Below, one piece after another: positions 23,050 through 30,726 of a stretch of 35,903 nucleotides of DNA. Origin of the DNA: an uncultured bacterium (GTDB lineage: Bacteria; Bacteroidota; Bacteroidia; Bacteroidales; Bacteroidaceae). Made by a program: the position numbers and the translations under genes. The notes under the pieces were generated by a model, which did not search any database, was not told the DNA's origin, and was given only the letters and a program-made list of their open reading frames with translations. How positions within the stretch are numbered: the first letter of the stretch is position 1; each line of letters opens with the position of its first letter. The stretch covers positions 1 through 35,903 of the forward strand of contig CAJMQT010000001.1 in assembly GCA_905215655.1 (NCBI GenBank). The letters are read 5' to 3'.

Positions 23050-25608
23050 TTAGAAGTTAAGCCGCATCATAATTCTCACTCCATGCTTCTTTGCCGTGGG
23101 CAGACTGAGGTAGTTCAGACGCCGCACATACTGCACTTGGAATATCTTGAAGATGTTGTGAACGCCGGCGATAAGCTCCACGTATGGCTTGTTCTTGTCC
23201 ATCAGGTAAGCTCCTTCGGGGAAGAACATCAGCGTGTTGTCGCCCTCGTTGCGTTGCAACATGGGGTTGTTACGGTCGGTCAGCGTGCCCCAAAGACACT
23301 TGACGCCCAGACATTCACGCCATTTCAGTTTCTTCAAGAGCGGTATCCGGTTGAATATCTTTCCGTTCATATCCCACGACAGGTCGAGACTTGCATAGCG
23401 GTCGTTCAGAAATTCCATGTTGTTTATCAGGTTGAACGTGTTGTCGTGTACGATGTATGACAGGTTGGCGGCAGGCATTATGAGCAGAGGGTAGGGCACT
23501 TTATCCCACTGTATTCCGCCCTTCACTTGCAGGTCCATGTTCCCCCAGCTGTTAAGCCAGAAACGTTTGTATATGCTTGCCTCGGTAAAGTTGTAGTTGT
23601 ATTCGCCTCCCAACACGCCTTTCAAGCCCACAGAGTGTGAGAGCGTGAAGACCGGAGCATCGAGATTGACGGGCACCCGGCGCTGTTTCGTGTTGATATA
23701 TTTCTCGCCCGGGGCAAATCGGAACTCTATTTTTGCCTCCGTGGTGCGTATCTTTCCATGCCCGTATTTGGTGTATTCGGTCGTCGGTCCGCTCAAAGGA
23801 GTGAAGTAAAGCTCGCCGCAAGCCTCGTTAGCCTCTGTTTTCAGATTTACCGAAGTCTTGAAGCCCCATTCCTGTTCGTACTCGAACGAGAGCTGTTGGC
23901 GGTTGTAAAACATCATCTTGTCCACCTTCGCCCACTTGAATGCGGTGAAGACGTTGTCCTTGTCTGTGCTCACAAAATTGTCCGAAGGTGAGCAGACGTC
24001 ATACGTCGAGGTGAATGTCAGCGTGCGTTTCGGAAACTCTCGCGGCAGATATTCTTTTTTGTTGAACGAGTATGTCAGTTCGCCCTTGTAATAATTCTTT
24101 TTGCTGTCCTTGCCTCTTGCATAATAACCTGACAGAAACCAGTGCGGATTAAGGTTGGCGGTGGTCTGTGCGCTTATTCTCGCTCGCACACCGTCGATAA
24201 AGTTCTTGCTGACAAACGTGTTGACAGGTCCAAGGTCAACAAGGCTCGGATGGTTCTTCCCGCCCGTCTCGATGAAGTTTTCTACGAGAGCCTTGACGCC
24301 GAACAGCAGGTACTTGAAGCCTCTTGTCTGGCTCATGCCGTTGATGAATGCGTCCATCGAACTCTCGCTTTTGGTCAGTTCCACGCTGCGGTGCTTGTTC
24401 CAGAACACTTCGTCGCGCATCCTCGAATTAGCCTCGTGGCGCAGGTTCGCCTTACCTTTGAACAGCTTGTCGGGCAGCTCGTCGAAGGCATAATCAGACA
24501 TCCTTGTGGTTCGTATGACTATCGCCTTGGTCAGGAAGTTGGTTATCGCCATCTCGACAAACATGTCGTCGGTGGTAAGAACCCAGTCGCCGCTCGGCAG
24601 ACAAGTGTATTCCTGCACTATGCTAAGGTCTTCGACAAAGTTTACGTCGCTCTTCTTCGGCAACGTAAGTTTGCACCTCTTGACGTGCAAGGTCGAGTCG
24701 TTGAGCACCCAGAGGTCGCCTCTGAAACCGAAATCCTGCTGGTTGTTGGGAAGAAATTGAAGGTGGATGCACTTGTCGCGGTCAACAAACACGGTGTCGA
24801 CGATGTAAAAACGGTAGAACGAGACGGCGTCTTTGCCGATGGGACTGGTGAACCGTGATTGCAGCAGACGTATCTGGTCGTCGTACAGATCGACATCGGT
24901 GAAGATGTCTTTCATCATGTTGTTGAGGATGTCTCCCGTTTCAAGAAGATGGTTCACGCCCGTTGAATTCTGTCCCGTCACAATGGTTTTCTCGCTCCGC
25001 GGGCTGCGTCTGTAAATGTTGCGGGTCACGGTTTCGTCGACAGTCAGCGGCAAAATGAGCTTGCTGTTGTAAGGACACATCTCGATTTGGTTGGCGAGCC
25101 ATTTCTTCTTTCTCATCTTTTCGCTCTCCAACTCGGCGGGGTCGATGTCGTTGACGGCAAGCGTCAACTTCTGATATTTGTTGAACTGGTAATAATCTTT
25201 ATTGGATAAGTCGGTCTGTTTCTTTGCCGCAATGACTCTTTTCATCAGCTCGACGGCAGGATTTTCCTTACGTCTGTACTTCTGCCGCTTGGTCTTTACC
25301 GTCACTTCTTGCAGGCTTTTCGTGTCTGTTTTCAGCGTTATGCGCAGTTCGGAGGGCGTGTTCGGTCCGATAAGAATACGCAGGGTCTTGTATCCTACGG
25401 CGCTTATCGTGAGATATGAGCCGTCCTTCCGTTCTATGGTAAACCTGCCGGAGGCGTTGCCGGCCATTGCGATATTACCTTTCTTATACCTTATGCTGGG
25501 ATATGGGATGCTGTCGCCGCTTCCTTCTTCAACGACGACTCCGCTTATCGTTTGCGCGTCAACGCCAAGCGAAAGTATAAAAAACAGTACTGTCAGGATA
25601 TATTTCAT
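23050..25608 (-). CDS. DUF5686 outer-membrane protein with carboxypeptidase-regulatory-like N-domain
   Basis: An 852-residue envelope protein. A signal peptide (MKYILTVLFFILSLGVDAQ) is followed by a CarboxypepD_reg-like beta-sandwich (TISGVVVEEGSGDSIPYPS, about residues 20-105), then a long DUF5686 region. The last half alternates amphipathic strands and ends in MRLNF, a typical C-terminal aromatic of outer-membrane beta-barrels. The family is widespread in Bacteroidota and of unknown function; TonB-box and plug features are not seen, so it is not a SusC. The thioesterase gene follows 21 bp downstream. Confidence 0.85.
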   Translation of the reverse strand: MKYILTVLFFILSLGVDAQTISGVVVEEGSGDSIPYPSIRYKKGNIAMAGNASGRFTIERKDGSYLTISAVGYKTLRILIGPNTPSELRITLKTDTKSLQEVTVKTKRQKYRRKENPAVELMKRVIAAKKQTDLSNKDYYQFNKYQKLTLAVNDIDPAELESEKMRKKKWLANQIEMCPYNSKLILPLTVDETVTRNIYRRSPRSEKTIVTGQNSTGVNHLLETGDILNNMMKDIFTDVDLYDDQIRLLQSRFTSPIGKDAVSFYRFYIVDTVFVDRDKCIHLQFLPNNQQDFGFRGDLWVLNDSTLHVKRCKLTLPKKSDVNFVEDLSIVQEYTCLPSGDWVLTTDDMFVEMAITNFLTKAIVIRTTRMSDYAFDELPDKLFKGKANLRHEANSRMRDEVFWNKHRSVELTKSESSMDAFINGMSQTRGFKYLLFGVKALVENFIETGGKNHPSLVDLGPVNTFVSKNFIDGVRARISAQTTANLNPHWFLSGYYARGKDSKKNYYKGELTYSFNKKEYLPREFPKRTLTFTSTYDVCSPSDNFVSTDKDNVFTAFKWAKVDKMMFYNRQQLSFEYEQEWGFKTSVNLKTEANEACGELYFTPLSGPTTEYTKYGHGKIRTTEAKIEFRFAPGEKYINTKQRRVPVNLDAPVFTLSHSVGLKGVLGGEYNYNFTEASIYKRFWLNSWGNMDLQVKGGIQWDKVPYPLLIMPAANLSYIVHDNTFNLINNMEFLNDRYASLDLSWDMNGKIFNRIPLLKKLKWRECLGVKCLWGTLTDRNNPMLQRNEGDNTLMFFPEGAYLMDKNKPYVELIAGVHNIFKIFQVQYVRRLNYLSLPTAKKHGVRIMMRLNF

Positions 25609-25762
25609 TCTTTTGGAGTTAAGAAGTTAAAGGAGATGTCGCTCCGTTTCACTTCGTTTGGAAGTTAAGACAGATGTTTGTATTAATGAAAAATGAATAA
25701 TGGGGGAATGATAAATATATGATTTTTACCCTTCATCGTTCGTCTTTCACTTATTCTTTCTG
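25609..25762. other. Gap with GTTAAGACA-type short repeats
   Basis: This gap holds the leader of the DUF5686 gene and the tail region of the HAD gene. Short repeats such as GGAGTTAAG and AAGTTAAGACAGATG recur, with a near match at 27450-27472. No consensus promoter or hairpin was found. Confidence 0.4.
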
Positions 25763-26482
25763 TCACTCTTTCACCTTTTCTAATTGTGTGAGTTCTTGCA
25801 AGTTGGTTATTATTTTGTCAGGAACGGTCTCGTCGAAGGTCTCTTCCGTCCATCCTTCACCTTTCAGCCAGATTGCATGACAGCCGGCTTTCTTTGCCGG
25901 AACGATGTCTTTGTCGAAGCTGTCGCCTACCACCGTCACTTCTTCCGGCTGCATGTCGAGCGCCCGGACGCCGAGAGTGAATATCCGCGGGTCGGGCTTG
26001 CGAATACCGACGACGGCAGATTCTATTACGGAACGGAACAGACCGTCGAGCCGGAACTCTTTGAGCACTATCCCGATGTTGCCGTAGAAGTTGCTGACGA
26101 GCACTTTCGGCACGTCCGAACCAAGCTCTTCGAGCACCCGGCGGCTGCGTTCCGTCTCACGGATTACGCCTTCGTAGAGGCTTTCGAGCATTTTGTCGTG
26201 CAAAGATAAGCATTCTTTTTCAGATACAAACAAATAGTTTGAGTCTTTAAGATATTCCAACTCTATGCGCAGCTTGATGTCCAATGTCTTGCGGAAGGTG
26301 TAGTCTGACTGAATGATAGGGTTTCGTCCGAGTGTTCGTTCGGCGTGGACGTAAGCCTCGCGAAACTGATTTTCGGTCACGTCGACCGCCTGTTCGCGGT
26401 ACGCCTGCCACAAAACTTTGCCCCAGTGGCGGCCCGCCGTGTCGAGAGTGCCGCCGTAATCGAAGATATATCCTTTGGTCAT
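25763..26482 (-). CDS. HAD family hydrolase with altered motif I
   Basis: A 239-residue haloacid-dehalogenase fold protein; cytoplasmic. Motif I is FDYGGTLDT with nucleophile Asp8. The usual general-acid Asp at +2 is Gly10, so it is not a standard DxDx(T/V) phosphatase. Motif II is VLVSNFYGN, motif III includes RKPDPRIF and motif IV is VVGDSFDKD. A four-helix cap lies between about 15 and 100. The start at 26482 gives an ATGA overlap with the CDP-alcohol phosphotransferase gene; the upstream ATG at 26509 would overlap more. It may act on the product of that enzyme, or have lost phosphatase activity. Substrate unknown. Confidence 0.85.
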   Translation of the reverse strand: MTKGYIFDYGGTLDTAGRHWGKVLWQAYREQAVDVTENQFREAYVHAERTLGRNPIIQSDYTFRKTLDIKLRIELEYLKDSNYLFVSEKECLSLHDKMLESLYEGVIRETERSRRVLEELGSDVPKVLVSNFYGNIGIVLKEFRLDGLFRSVIESAVVGIRKPDPRIFTLGVRALDMQPEEVTVVGDSFDKDIVPAKKAGCHAIWLKGEGWTEETFDETVPDKIITNLQELTQLEKVKE

Positions 26483-27411
26483 TGTATCTTTTCTGTTATC
26501 GTGAGACATAAGTTCTCGTGCTTACGCCGCATGTAAGCGTACATGATTTGCAGCACGCAGATGTCGATCAGCATGAAGACCCACGGACATCCGAGCAGGC
26601 AGGTTGCGTAAATGCAGATGGCGCGGACGTTGAACGTCAGCATGTTTGTATATTTCATAAGCGGTCGGCTGCCGTCAAGAAACTCGCGTTTCAGTTCTTC
26701 CGGCATGGCTGGAACGTCTCCGAAGCGTTTTCTTATCGCGCCCATCATTGCCTGAAAGGCGGGCGTCCGGCGCTCCTGACTCTTGCAATAGTTGGAGTAA
26801 TTGAGGTAGAAGAGGCACTGAAACCAGTCTTTCCACGACAGGGCGTCGTATATTTTACGCTGGCTTTCGTAAGTGTCAAGCTCGCTGCCGGCTCTTCCTT
26901 TAAGGAAAAGAAGGTGTATCTGGCGGTAGTAATCGGCGAGAGAGCTTTGCGGCGAGTGGCATATTATGCCGGCGACGAAGGCGAGCAACCATATCGTCAG
27001 CCCCCATTTGACGCCGAGCAGAGGTATGTCTTCGTTCATCAGGCGCAGACATACGAAGAAATATATCGAGAAAAACCATACGTCGCCCGCAAAACCGTCG
27101 AGCACTCTGCCGAGAAGTGTCTTCTGACCGGTCAGTCGGGCGAGTTGTCCGTCGGTAGAGTCGAGGAAGTTGGCGAACATCAGTAGGGCAACGCCGAGCA
27201 GGTTATGACACAGGTCTGTATGGAAAAACATCCATCCTGCGGCGGCTCCGACGAATATCGAAACGATGGTTACGGCATTAGGATGTATGCCGAGCCTCTT
27301 GCAAAACAGGGCGAGCACCAGTCCGATGGGGCGCGTGAAATGCACGTCAAGCCATTCTTCCGTATCTTCCGATTTGAACGATGCGTTAAGCATCTCTTTG
27401 AATTTACTCAT
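26479..27411 (-). CDS. CDP-alcohol phosphatidyltransferase family protein
   Basis: A 310-residue membrane enzyme that by family moves the phospho-alcohol or phosphatidyl group of a CDP-linked donor to an alcohol. The signature D-x2-DG-x2-AR-x8-G-x3-D is read at residues 84-105 (Asp84, Asp87, Gly88, Ala91, Arg92, Gly101, Asp105). The last Asp is at 110, one residue later than the usual D-x3-D (position 109 is Gly). About six hydrophobic segments follow the pattern of the family; a long soluble insert lies around 180-240. It overlaps the HAD gene by ATGA. With the nucleotidyltransferase two genes upstream it would make a complete CDP-activation and transfer route. Confidence 0.88.
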   Translation of the reverse strand: MSKFKEMLNASFKSEDTEEWLDVHFTRPIGLVLALFCKRLGIHPNAVTIVSIFVGAAAGWMFFHTDLCHNLLGVALLMFANFLDSTDGQLARLTGQKTLLGRVLDGFAGDVWFFSIYFFVCLRLMNEDIPLLGVKWGLTIWLLAFVAGIICHSPQSSLADYYRQIHLLFLKGRAGSELDTYESQRKIYDALSWKDWFQCLFYLNYSNYCKSQERRTPAFQAMMGAIRKRFGDVPAMPEELKREFLDGSRPLMKYTNMLTFNVRAICIYATCLLGCPWVFMLIDICVLQIMYAYMRRKHENLCLTITEKIQ

Positions 27412-27488
27412 TGCTTAATGTTTATGTAGGAGTTAAAGGGGGTTGAGGTAGTTTAAGGAGTTAAGACAAATGCTTTGTTTTTTATTAT

Positions 27489-27565
27489 TTTCAACCTTTC
27501 AGTTTTTCAACCTTTCAATTTGTTTTTATAATTTTCAATCTTTCAATTTTTCAACCTTTCAATTT
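27489..27565. repeat. TTTTCAACC/TTTCAATTT tandem tract
   Basis: About ten degenerate copies of TTTTCAACC, TTTCAATTT and TTTCAATC run through the gap and into the last codons of the ATP-grasp gene. It provides the ending QIERLKN-stop, close to the queG ending IEKLKN-stop. The gap beyond it (27412-27488) has AGTTAAG-type repeats. Confidence 0.7.
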
Positions 27566-28343
27566 GTTCCGTTATCGCCTCGCCCGCCTCTTCGCGACAT
27601 CTTGAAAAGCTCGGGAAGTCGTTGAAGTCGATTATCGCATACGTCCCGTCGCTGCGGATGATGCAGTCGCCGCCGTAAACGCATGTCCCCGTCAAGCGTG
27701 CCACATGTTCGGCGTCGCGTTGTAATGAGACTTTTGAGAAAGGATAGTGCATCGATGCGCCGTTGATACGTTCGTCGCCGAACTTGGATATGCCGTCGTC
27801 AGCGGGGTAGAATGTGCGGAAGAAGCCTGTGCCGAGCACACCGTAAAACTTTATGAGGTCGCCCTTTACGTGCGCCGTTACCACTATTTCGTCGATACCC
27901 CGCTGCCTCATACGCCGTATCTCGGTATCACACTCCGCCTCGTCTCGGGCAAACACCACGTCGGCTTTGCTCTGTGCGGCGGCGTCTCCGCGTTTTATCC
28001 AGTAGCCGTCGCTGCCTTCCGTCGGCGCCGCCGGTATGCCGTTAAGACGCATCAGTCGGTCAACCGTGCTGCGGGAGCACGCCTTGACGCTCTCCGCTGT
28101 GTTGATTACGACGGCTCCGGACGCCTCTTTTGCTTTCAGCAGGTCGAGCGTGCGTTGCCGCCTGCCCATCGTCAGGAAGATGTCGGCTTGTGTGTCGGGC
28201 GTCAGGTTGTCTTCGCTGACAGACTTTACGGCATAACCTCTGTCGCTAAGACGTGCCGTTACGGCGTCCATTATCGCCCTGTCCTTGTCGACGGAGTTGG
28301 GCGAGAATACTTCGGCTCGATATATCGCGACAACCTGTTTCAT
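27543..28343 (-). CDS. ATP-grasp protein, ITPK/RimK-like
   Basis: A 266-residue protein that reads as a small ATP-grasp enzyme. The segment NTAESVKACSRSTVDRLMRLNGIPAAPT (about 81-108) resembles the start of RimK and inositol-phosphate kinase (ITPK) ATP-binding domains. YWIKRGD (114-120) holds a likely ATP-binding Lys. The end GGDCIIRSDGTYAIIDFNDFPSF carries metal ligands Asp226, Asp239 and Asn241 and closely resembles the VIDINxFPGY ending of ITPK1. It could phosphorylate a polyol or ligate an amino acid. It directly abuts the nucleotidyltransferase gene (no gap). Its C-terminal IERLKN comes from repeat DNA. The fold is fairly sure, the substrate unknown. Confidence 0.7.
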   Translation of the reverse strand: MKQVVAIYRAEVFSPNSVDKDRAIMDAVTARLSDRGYAVKSVSEDNLTPDTQADIFLTMGRRQRTLDLLKAKEASGAVVINTAESVKACSRSTVDRLMRLNGIPAAPTEGSDGYWIKRGDAAAQSKADVVFARDEAECDTEIRRMRQRGIDEIVVTAHVKGDLIKFYGVLGTGFFRTFYPADDGISKFGDERINGASMHYPFSKVSLQRDAEHVARLTGTCVYGGDCIIRSDGTYAIIDFNDFPSFSRCREEAGEAITEQIERLKN

Positions 28344-29069
28344 CTATTTCTCGTTTAGGAAAAGTTCCGCCTTGCGTATGTCTGACGCGTGGTCGATGTC
28401 CAGCACCTTGCTGAACGGCATTGCTTTCAGGCGCAGACCGTTGCTTACGAGCGCTCTCTGGAAGTTGCGCATACGGCTCTCGCCACGACGGATGCAGTCT
28501 TTCAGTATGTCTGTTGTCTGCGGCGTCAGTCCGTATATGCCGCCAGAGATGTATCGGCAGTTGTCGTTCTCATCGAGAAATGCCGTGATGTTCAGCTCGT
28601 CGTCGGTACCGACATATAGCGGCTTTTCGTCGTCTATGAAGTCGGTCACGCCCATCATGCCGTCGCACTCGCCGTGCTGCACGCTTTCGGTGAACGCCTT
28701 TATATAATAGGTAAACTCGCTCTCGCGGAATATTGTGTCTACGGTGGTAAGGCAGAACGGTGCGTCCGCCAGCCTGTCGCTTATCTCGAAAAAGCTGTGC
28801 ATTGAGCTTGGCGTGGTCTTTACGACGATTGTCAGCGGAATGTTCTGCCCGTTCAGCCCGTGCCGCTGTATGTCTTTGAGATGTCGTGCGACCTCCTTCC
28901 GCATGTCGTTACAGATAACGACGATCTCTTCCGCGCCGTTGTTCATAAACACACGGATAAGTCGGTCGACAAGCTTTTCGCCGTTGATTTCAACCAACGG
29001 CTTCGGTGCTTCGACGCCCTCTTGTGCCAACCGCGAGCCTTCGCCGGCTGCAATAATCGCATATTTCAT
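28344..29069 (-). CDS. NTP-transferase (sugar- or polyol-phosphate nucleotidyltransferase)
   Basis: A 241-residue GT-A fold nucleotidyltransferase that by family joins a sugar- or polyol-phosphate to a nucleoside triphosphate; cytoplasmic. MKYAIIAAGEGSRLAQEG has the GxGxR-type nucleotide loop (residues 9-13), PKPLVEI (22-28) the substrate Lys, and TTVDTI the metal Asp. The length fits a cytidylyltransferase or mannose-phosphate guanylyltransferase-like protein without extra domains. It is first in the four-gene minus-strand cassette, abutting the ATP-grasp gene. Given the CDP-alcohol enzyme downstream, CTP is the likely nucleotide; that is inference. Confidence 0.85.
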   Translation of the reverse strand: MKYAIIAAGEGSRLAQEGVEAPKPLVEINGEKLVDRLIRVFMNNGAEEIVVICNDMRKEVARHLKDIQRHGLNGQNIPLTIVVKTTPSSMHSFFEISDRLADAPFCLTTVDTIFRESEFTYYIKAFTESVQHGECDGMMGVTDFIDDEKPLYVGTDDELNITAFLDENDNCRYISGGIYGLTPQTTDILKDCIRRGESRMRNFQRALVSNGLRLKAMPFSKVLDIDHASDIRKAELFLNEK

Positions 29070-29159
29070 TCGCCTTTTACGTTCGTTTAATCTGTTTCAA
29101 CTGTCTATACAGTCAGTCTTTTAGCTTAATCGGCTCTTTTCCTGACGCCCGATAATGCG

Positions 29160-29167
29160 CAAAGTTA
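29160..29167 (-). promoter_or_regulatory. Probable -7 box of the nucleotidyltransferase cassette
   Basis: TAACTTTG (29167-29160, minus strand) lies 91 bp upstream of the start codon and would leave a leader of about 84 nt. No good -33 box was seen. Confidence 0.45.
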
Positions 29168-29283
29168 GGTATTATTGACGAAAGGCGGAAACTTATCGGG
29201 GCTTTTTTGGTTTTTCTTATGCCCGTGTGTTATTTATTAAGAGATTTTATGTGTATTTGCAAAAGATTGAACCTCTGATTTTA

Positions 29284-29480
29284 AACCCAAATCTGTCATT
29301 AGACCGCAAGAACGATTATTCTCATGATTAAATCGGCTTTTTCATCGTTTGAGCCTTCCTATCCGCCGTCTTGTCTCCCGTCCCGTCTCGACATAGCCCG
29401 CTATGCCTTCGACGATACGGAAAACAATCCGTCGAATATTAAGACACAAACGATAGAAAATCTAATGACAGATTTGGGTT
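29284..29480. mobile_element. MITE-like element, long copy (197 bp)
   Basis: AACCCAAATCTGTCATTAGA (29284-29303) and its exact reverse complement (29461-29480) bound a 157-bp centre with no open frame of note. Inside, CATAGC/GCTATG and other small stems occur. The terminal sequences match those of the 21013-21093 element: the left end extends as AGACCGCAA like that element's right end, and the right end like its left end, so the two copies are inverted. The element directly abuts array D. It fills much of the 663-bp gap 29070-29732. Confidence 0.75.
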
Positions 29481-29568
29481 AAAAGGTAAGCTTTTGCGTT
29501 CCAAAAGGTAAGCTTTTACACGCTGAAAGGCGGTCTTTTGGAACGCAAAAGACCGCCTTTTGGAAATC
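29481..29568 (+). repeat. 22-bp tandem array D (4 units)
   Basis: Units start at 29481, 29503, 29525 and 29547, exactly 22 bp apart. Cores are GTAAG, GTAAG, GCGGT, ACCGC; linkers are GCGTTCC, ACACGCT, GGAACGC, GGAAATC. Units three and four form a perfect 15-bp stem, AAAGGCGGTCTTTTG with its complement, around GAACG. The array begins at the base after the MITE-like right end. The remaining 29569-29732 has no recognised feature. Confidence 0.92.
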
Positions 29569-29732
29569 AGAGTAAAGCCTGTTCGTAACTCGTTGATTAT
29601 TAGTTGTTTTCCTGTTTCCTTCTTTTTACCGCAAAGTGCTATGGTGAAAGGATGTCTGAACTTGATAAAATCGCTGCGGAAGCGGTATGGATTGTTGAAC
29701 TGAAATGGTCTGAAATCTTTATCGGGCACTCG

Positions 29733-30479
29733 TTAATTGATCTTGATATCACCCGAACCGGTGGTCTTCTCATGGTGCGACTTGACGCTGCCTTTTATCC
29801 TGATGTCTCCCGAACCCGTCAATTGGCTCTCCGCATGACCGATGACGGCGTTGCCGATATTGATGTCGCCCGAGCCTGTTACAGAGCTTTCCACGCGTCT
29901 TATCTTTGCGTTGTCGATGTCGATGTTGCCTGAGCCGGTCACGGAAATGGTACAATCAGCCGTCGTCAGTCTGCCTATCTCGACCTCTCCGCTGCCGGAA
30001 ACTTTTACTGACGCCCTGTTGCAGATTATGTCTTTGATGTCTACGTCGCCGCTGCCTGCAACCTTTATGTTCATAACATCCGTGTCAATGCCGCCTTTAA
30101 CCTCAAATTCGCCCGAGCCGGTTACAGTAACGCCTCTCATGTTGGGCGACGAAGCGAACACGTCAACGTTGCTCGAACCGTTTAATTTGAAGAGAGAACT
30201 TATGTTGCCATGTCGTTTCTTCCCGATGTGAAGAGCGCCGTTTTTACATGTGATATCCATTTCTTCAATCTCTTCCTCGGGACCTCGCATTATCACGGAT
30301 GTGGTGTCGCTCTGAATGAAATGTACGTTCTGACTTCCCGAAACCGTTATCTCGCTGAATTCACCGACGTTAACTTTCTCGGTCTTTACTTTCCCACCGG
30401 CTTGAATATTGCTTTCCGATGTGCATGCTGTCAGCGACATTGCCGCCGCGATAAACGAAATGATAATAGATGTCTTCAT
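29733..30479 (-). CDS. DUF2807 (GIN-domain) lipoprotein
   Basis: A 248-residue lipoprotein with MKTSIIISFIAAAMSLTACTS as signal peptide and lipobox Cys. The mature part is a repetitive beta-solenoid: about nine copies of a VTGSGDIDI / VSGSGEVEI type repeat (roughly residues 90-245), as in the putative auto-transporter adhesin head GIN domain. Such proteins are common in this phylum; the function is unclear. The ATG at 30479 is chosen because it opens the signal peptide; the frame runs open to 30554 without reason. The coding DNA also repeats at base level. Monocistronic. Confidence 0.85.
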   Translation of the reverse strand: MKTSIIISFIAAAMSLTACTSESNIQAGGKVKTEKVNVGEFSEITVSGSQNVHFIQSDTTSVIMRGPEEEIEEMDITCKNGALHIGKKRHGNISSLFKLNGSSNVDVFASSPNMRGVTVTGSGEFEVKGGIDTDVMNIKVAGSGDVDIKDIICNRASVKVSGSGEVEIGRLTTADCTISVTGSGNIDIDNAKIRRVESSVTGSGDINIGNAVIGHAESQLTGSGDIRIKGSVKSHHEKTTGSGDIKIN

Positions 30480-30602
30480 ATTTTTTGTATTTGTTTTTGT
30501 CCTTTTTCTGAACCTTTTATCGTTTAGACGTGAATTAAGGAGAAAAAGTTGCATTTAGAAAAAAAGGTGTGCCAAAATGAGATTTACGGCGGAATAATAT
30601 GC

Positions 30603-30684
30603 AAGTAGGGACATGTCTTGGGCATATATGACTGTCTAACGTATTGATAATCAAATGAAACATGCCAAAGGCATGTCCCTACTT
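30603..30684. repeat. 82-bp inverted-repeat (MITE-like) element
   Basis: Two 23-bp arms (30603-30625 and 30662-30684) match as reverse complements at 21 of 23 positions; each begins AAGTAGGGACATG. The right arm contains its own stem CATGCC-AAA-GGCATG. It lies between the DUF2807 start and the cyclo-ligase stop and might also terminate the latter transcript. Nothing else is seen in 30480-30726. Confidence 0.7.
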
Positions 30685-30726
30685 CTGGATTGTTTTGTTT
30701 TTTGATACTTGCTCTTAATAAACTCG

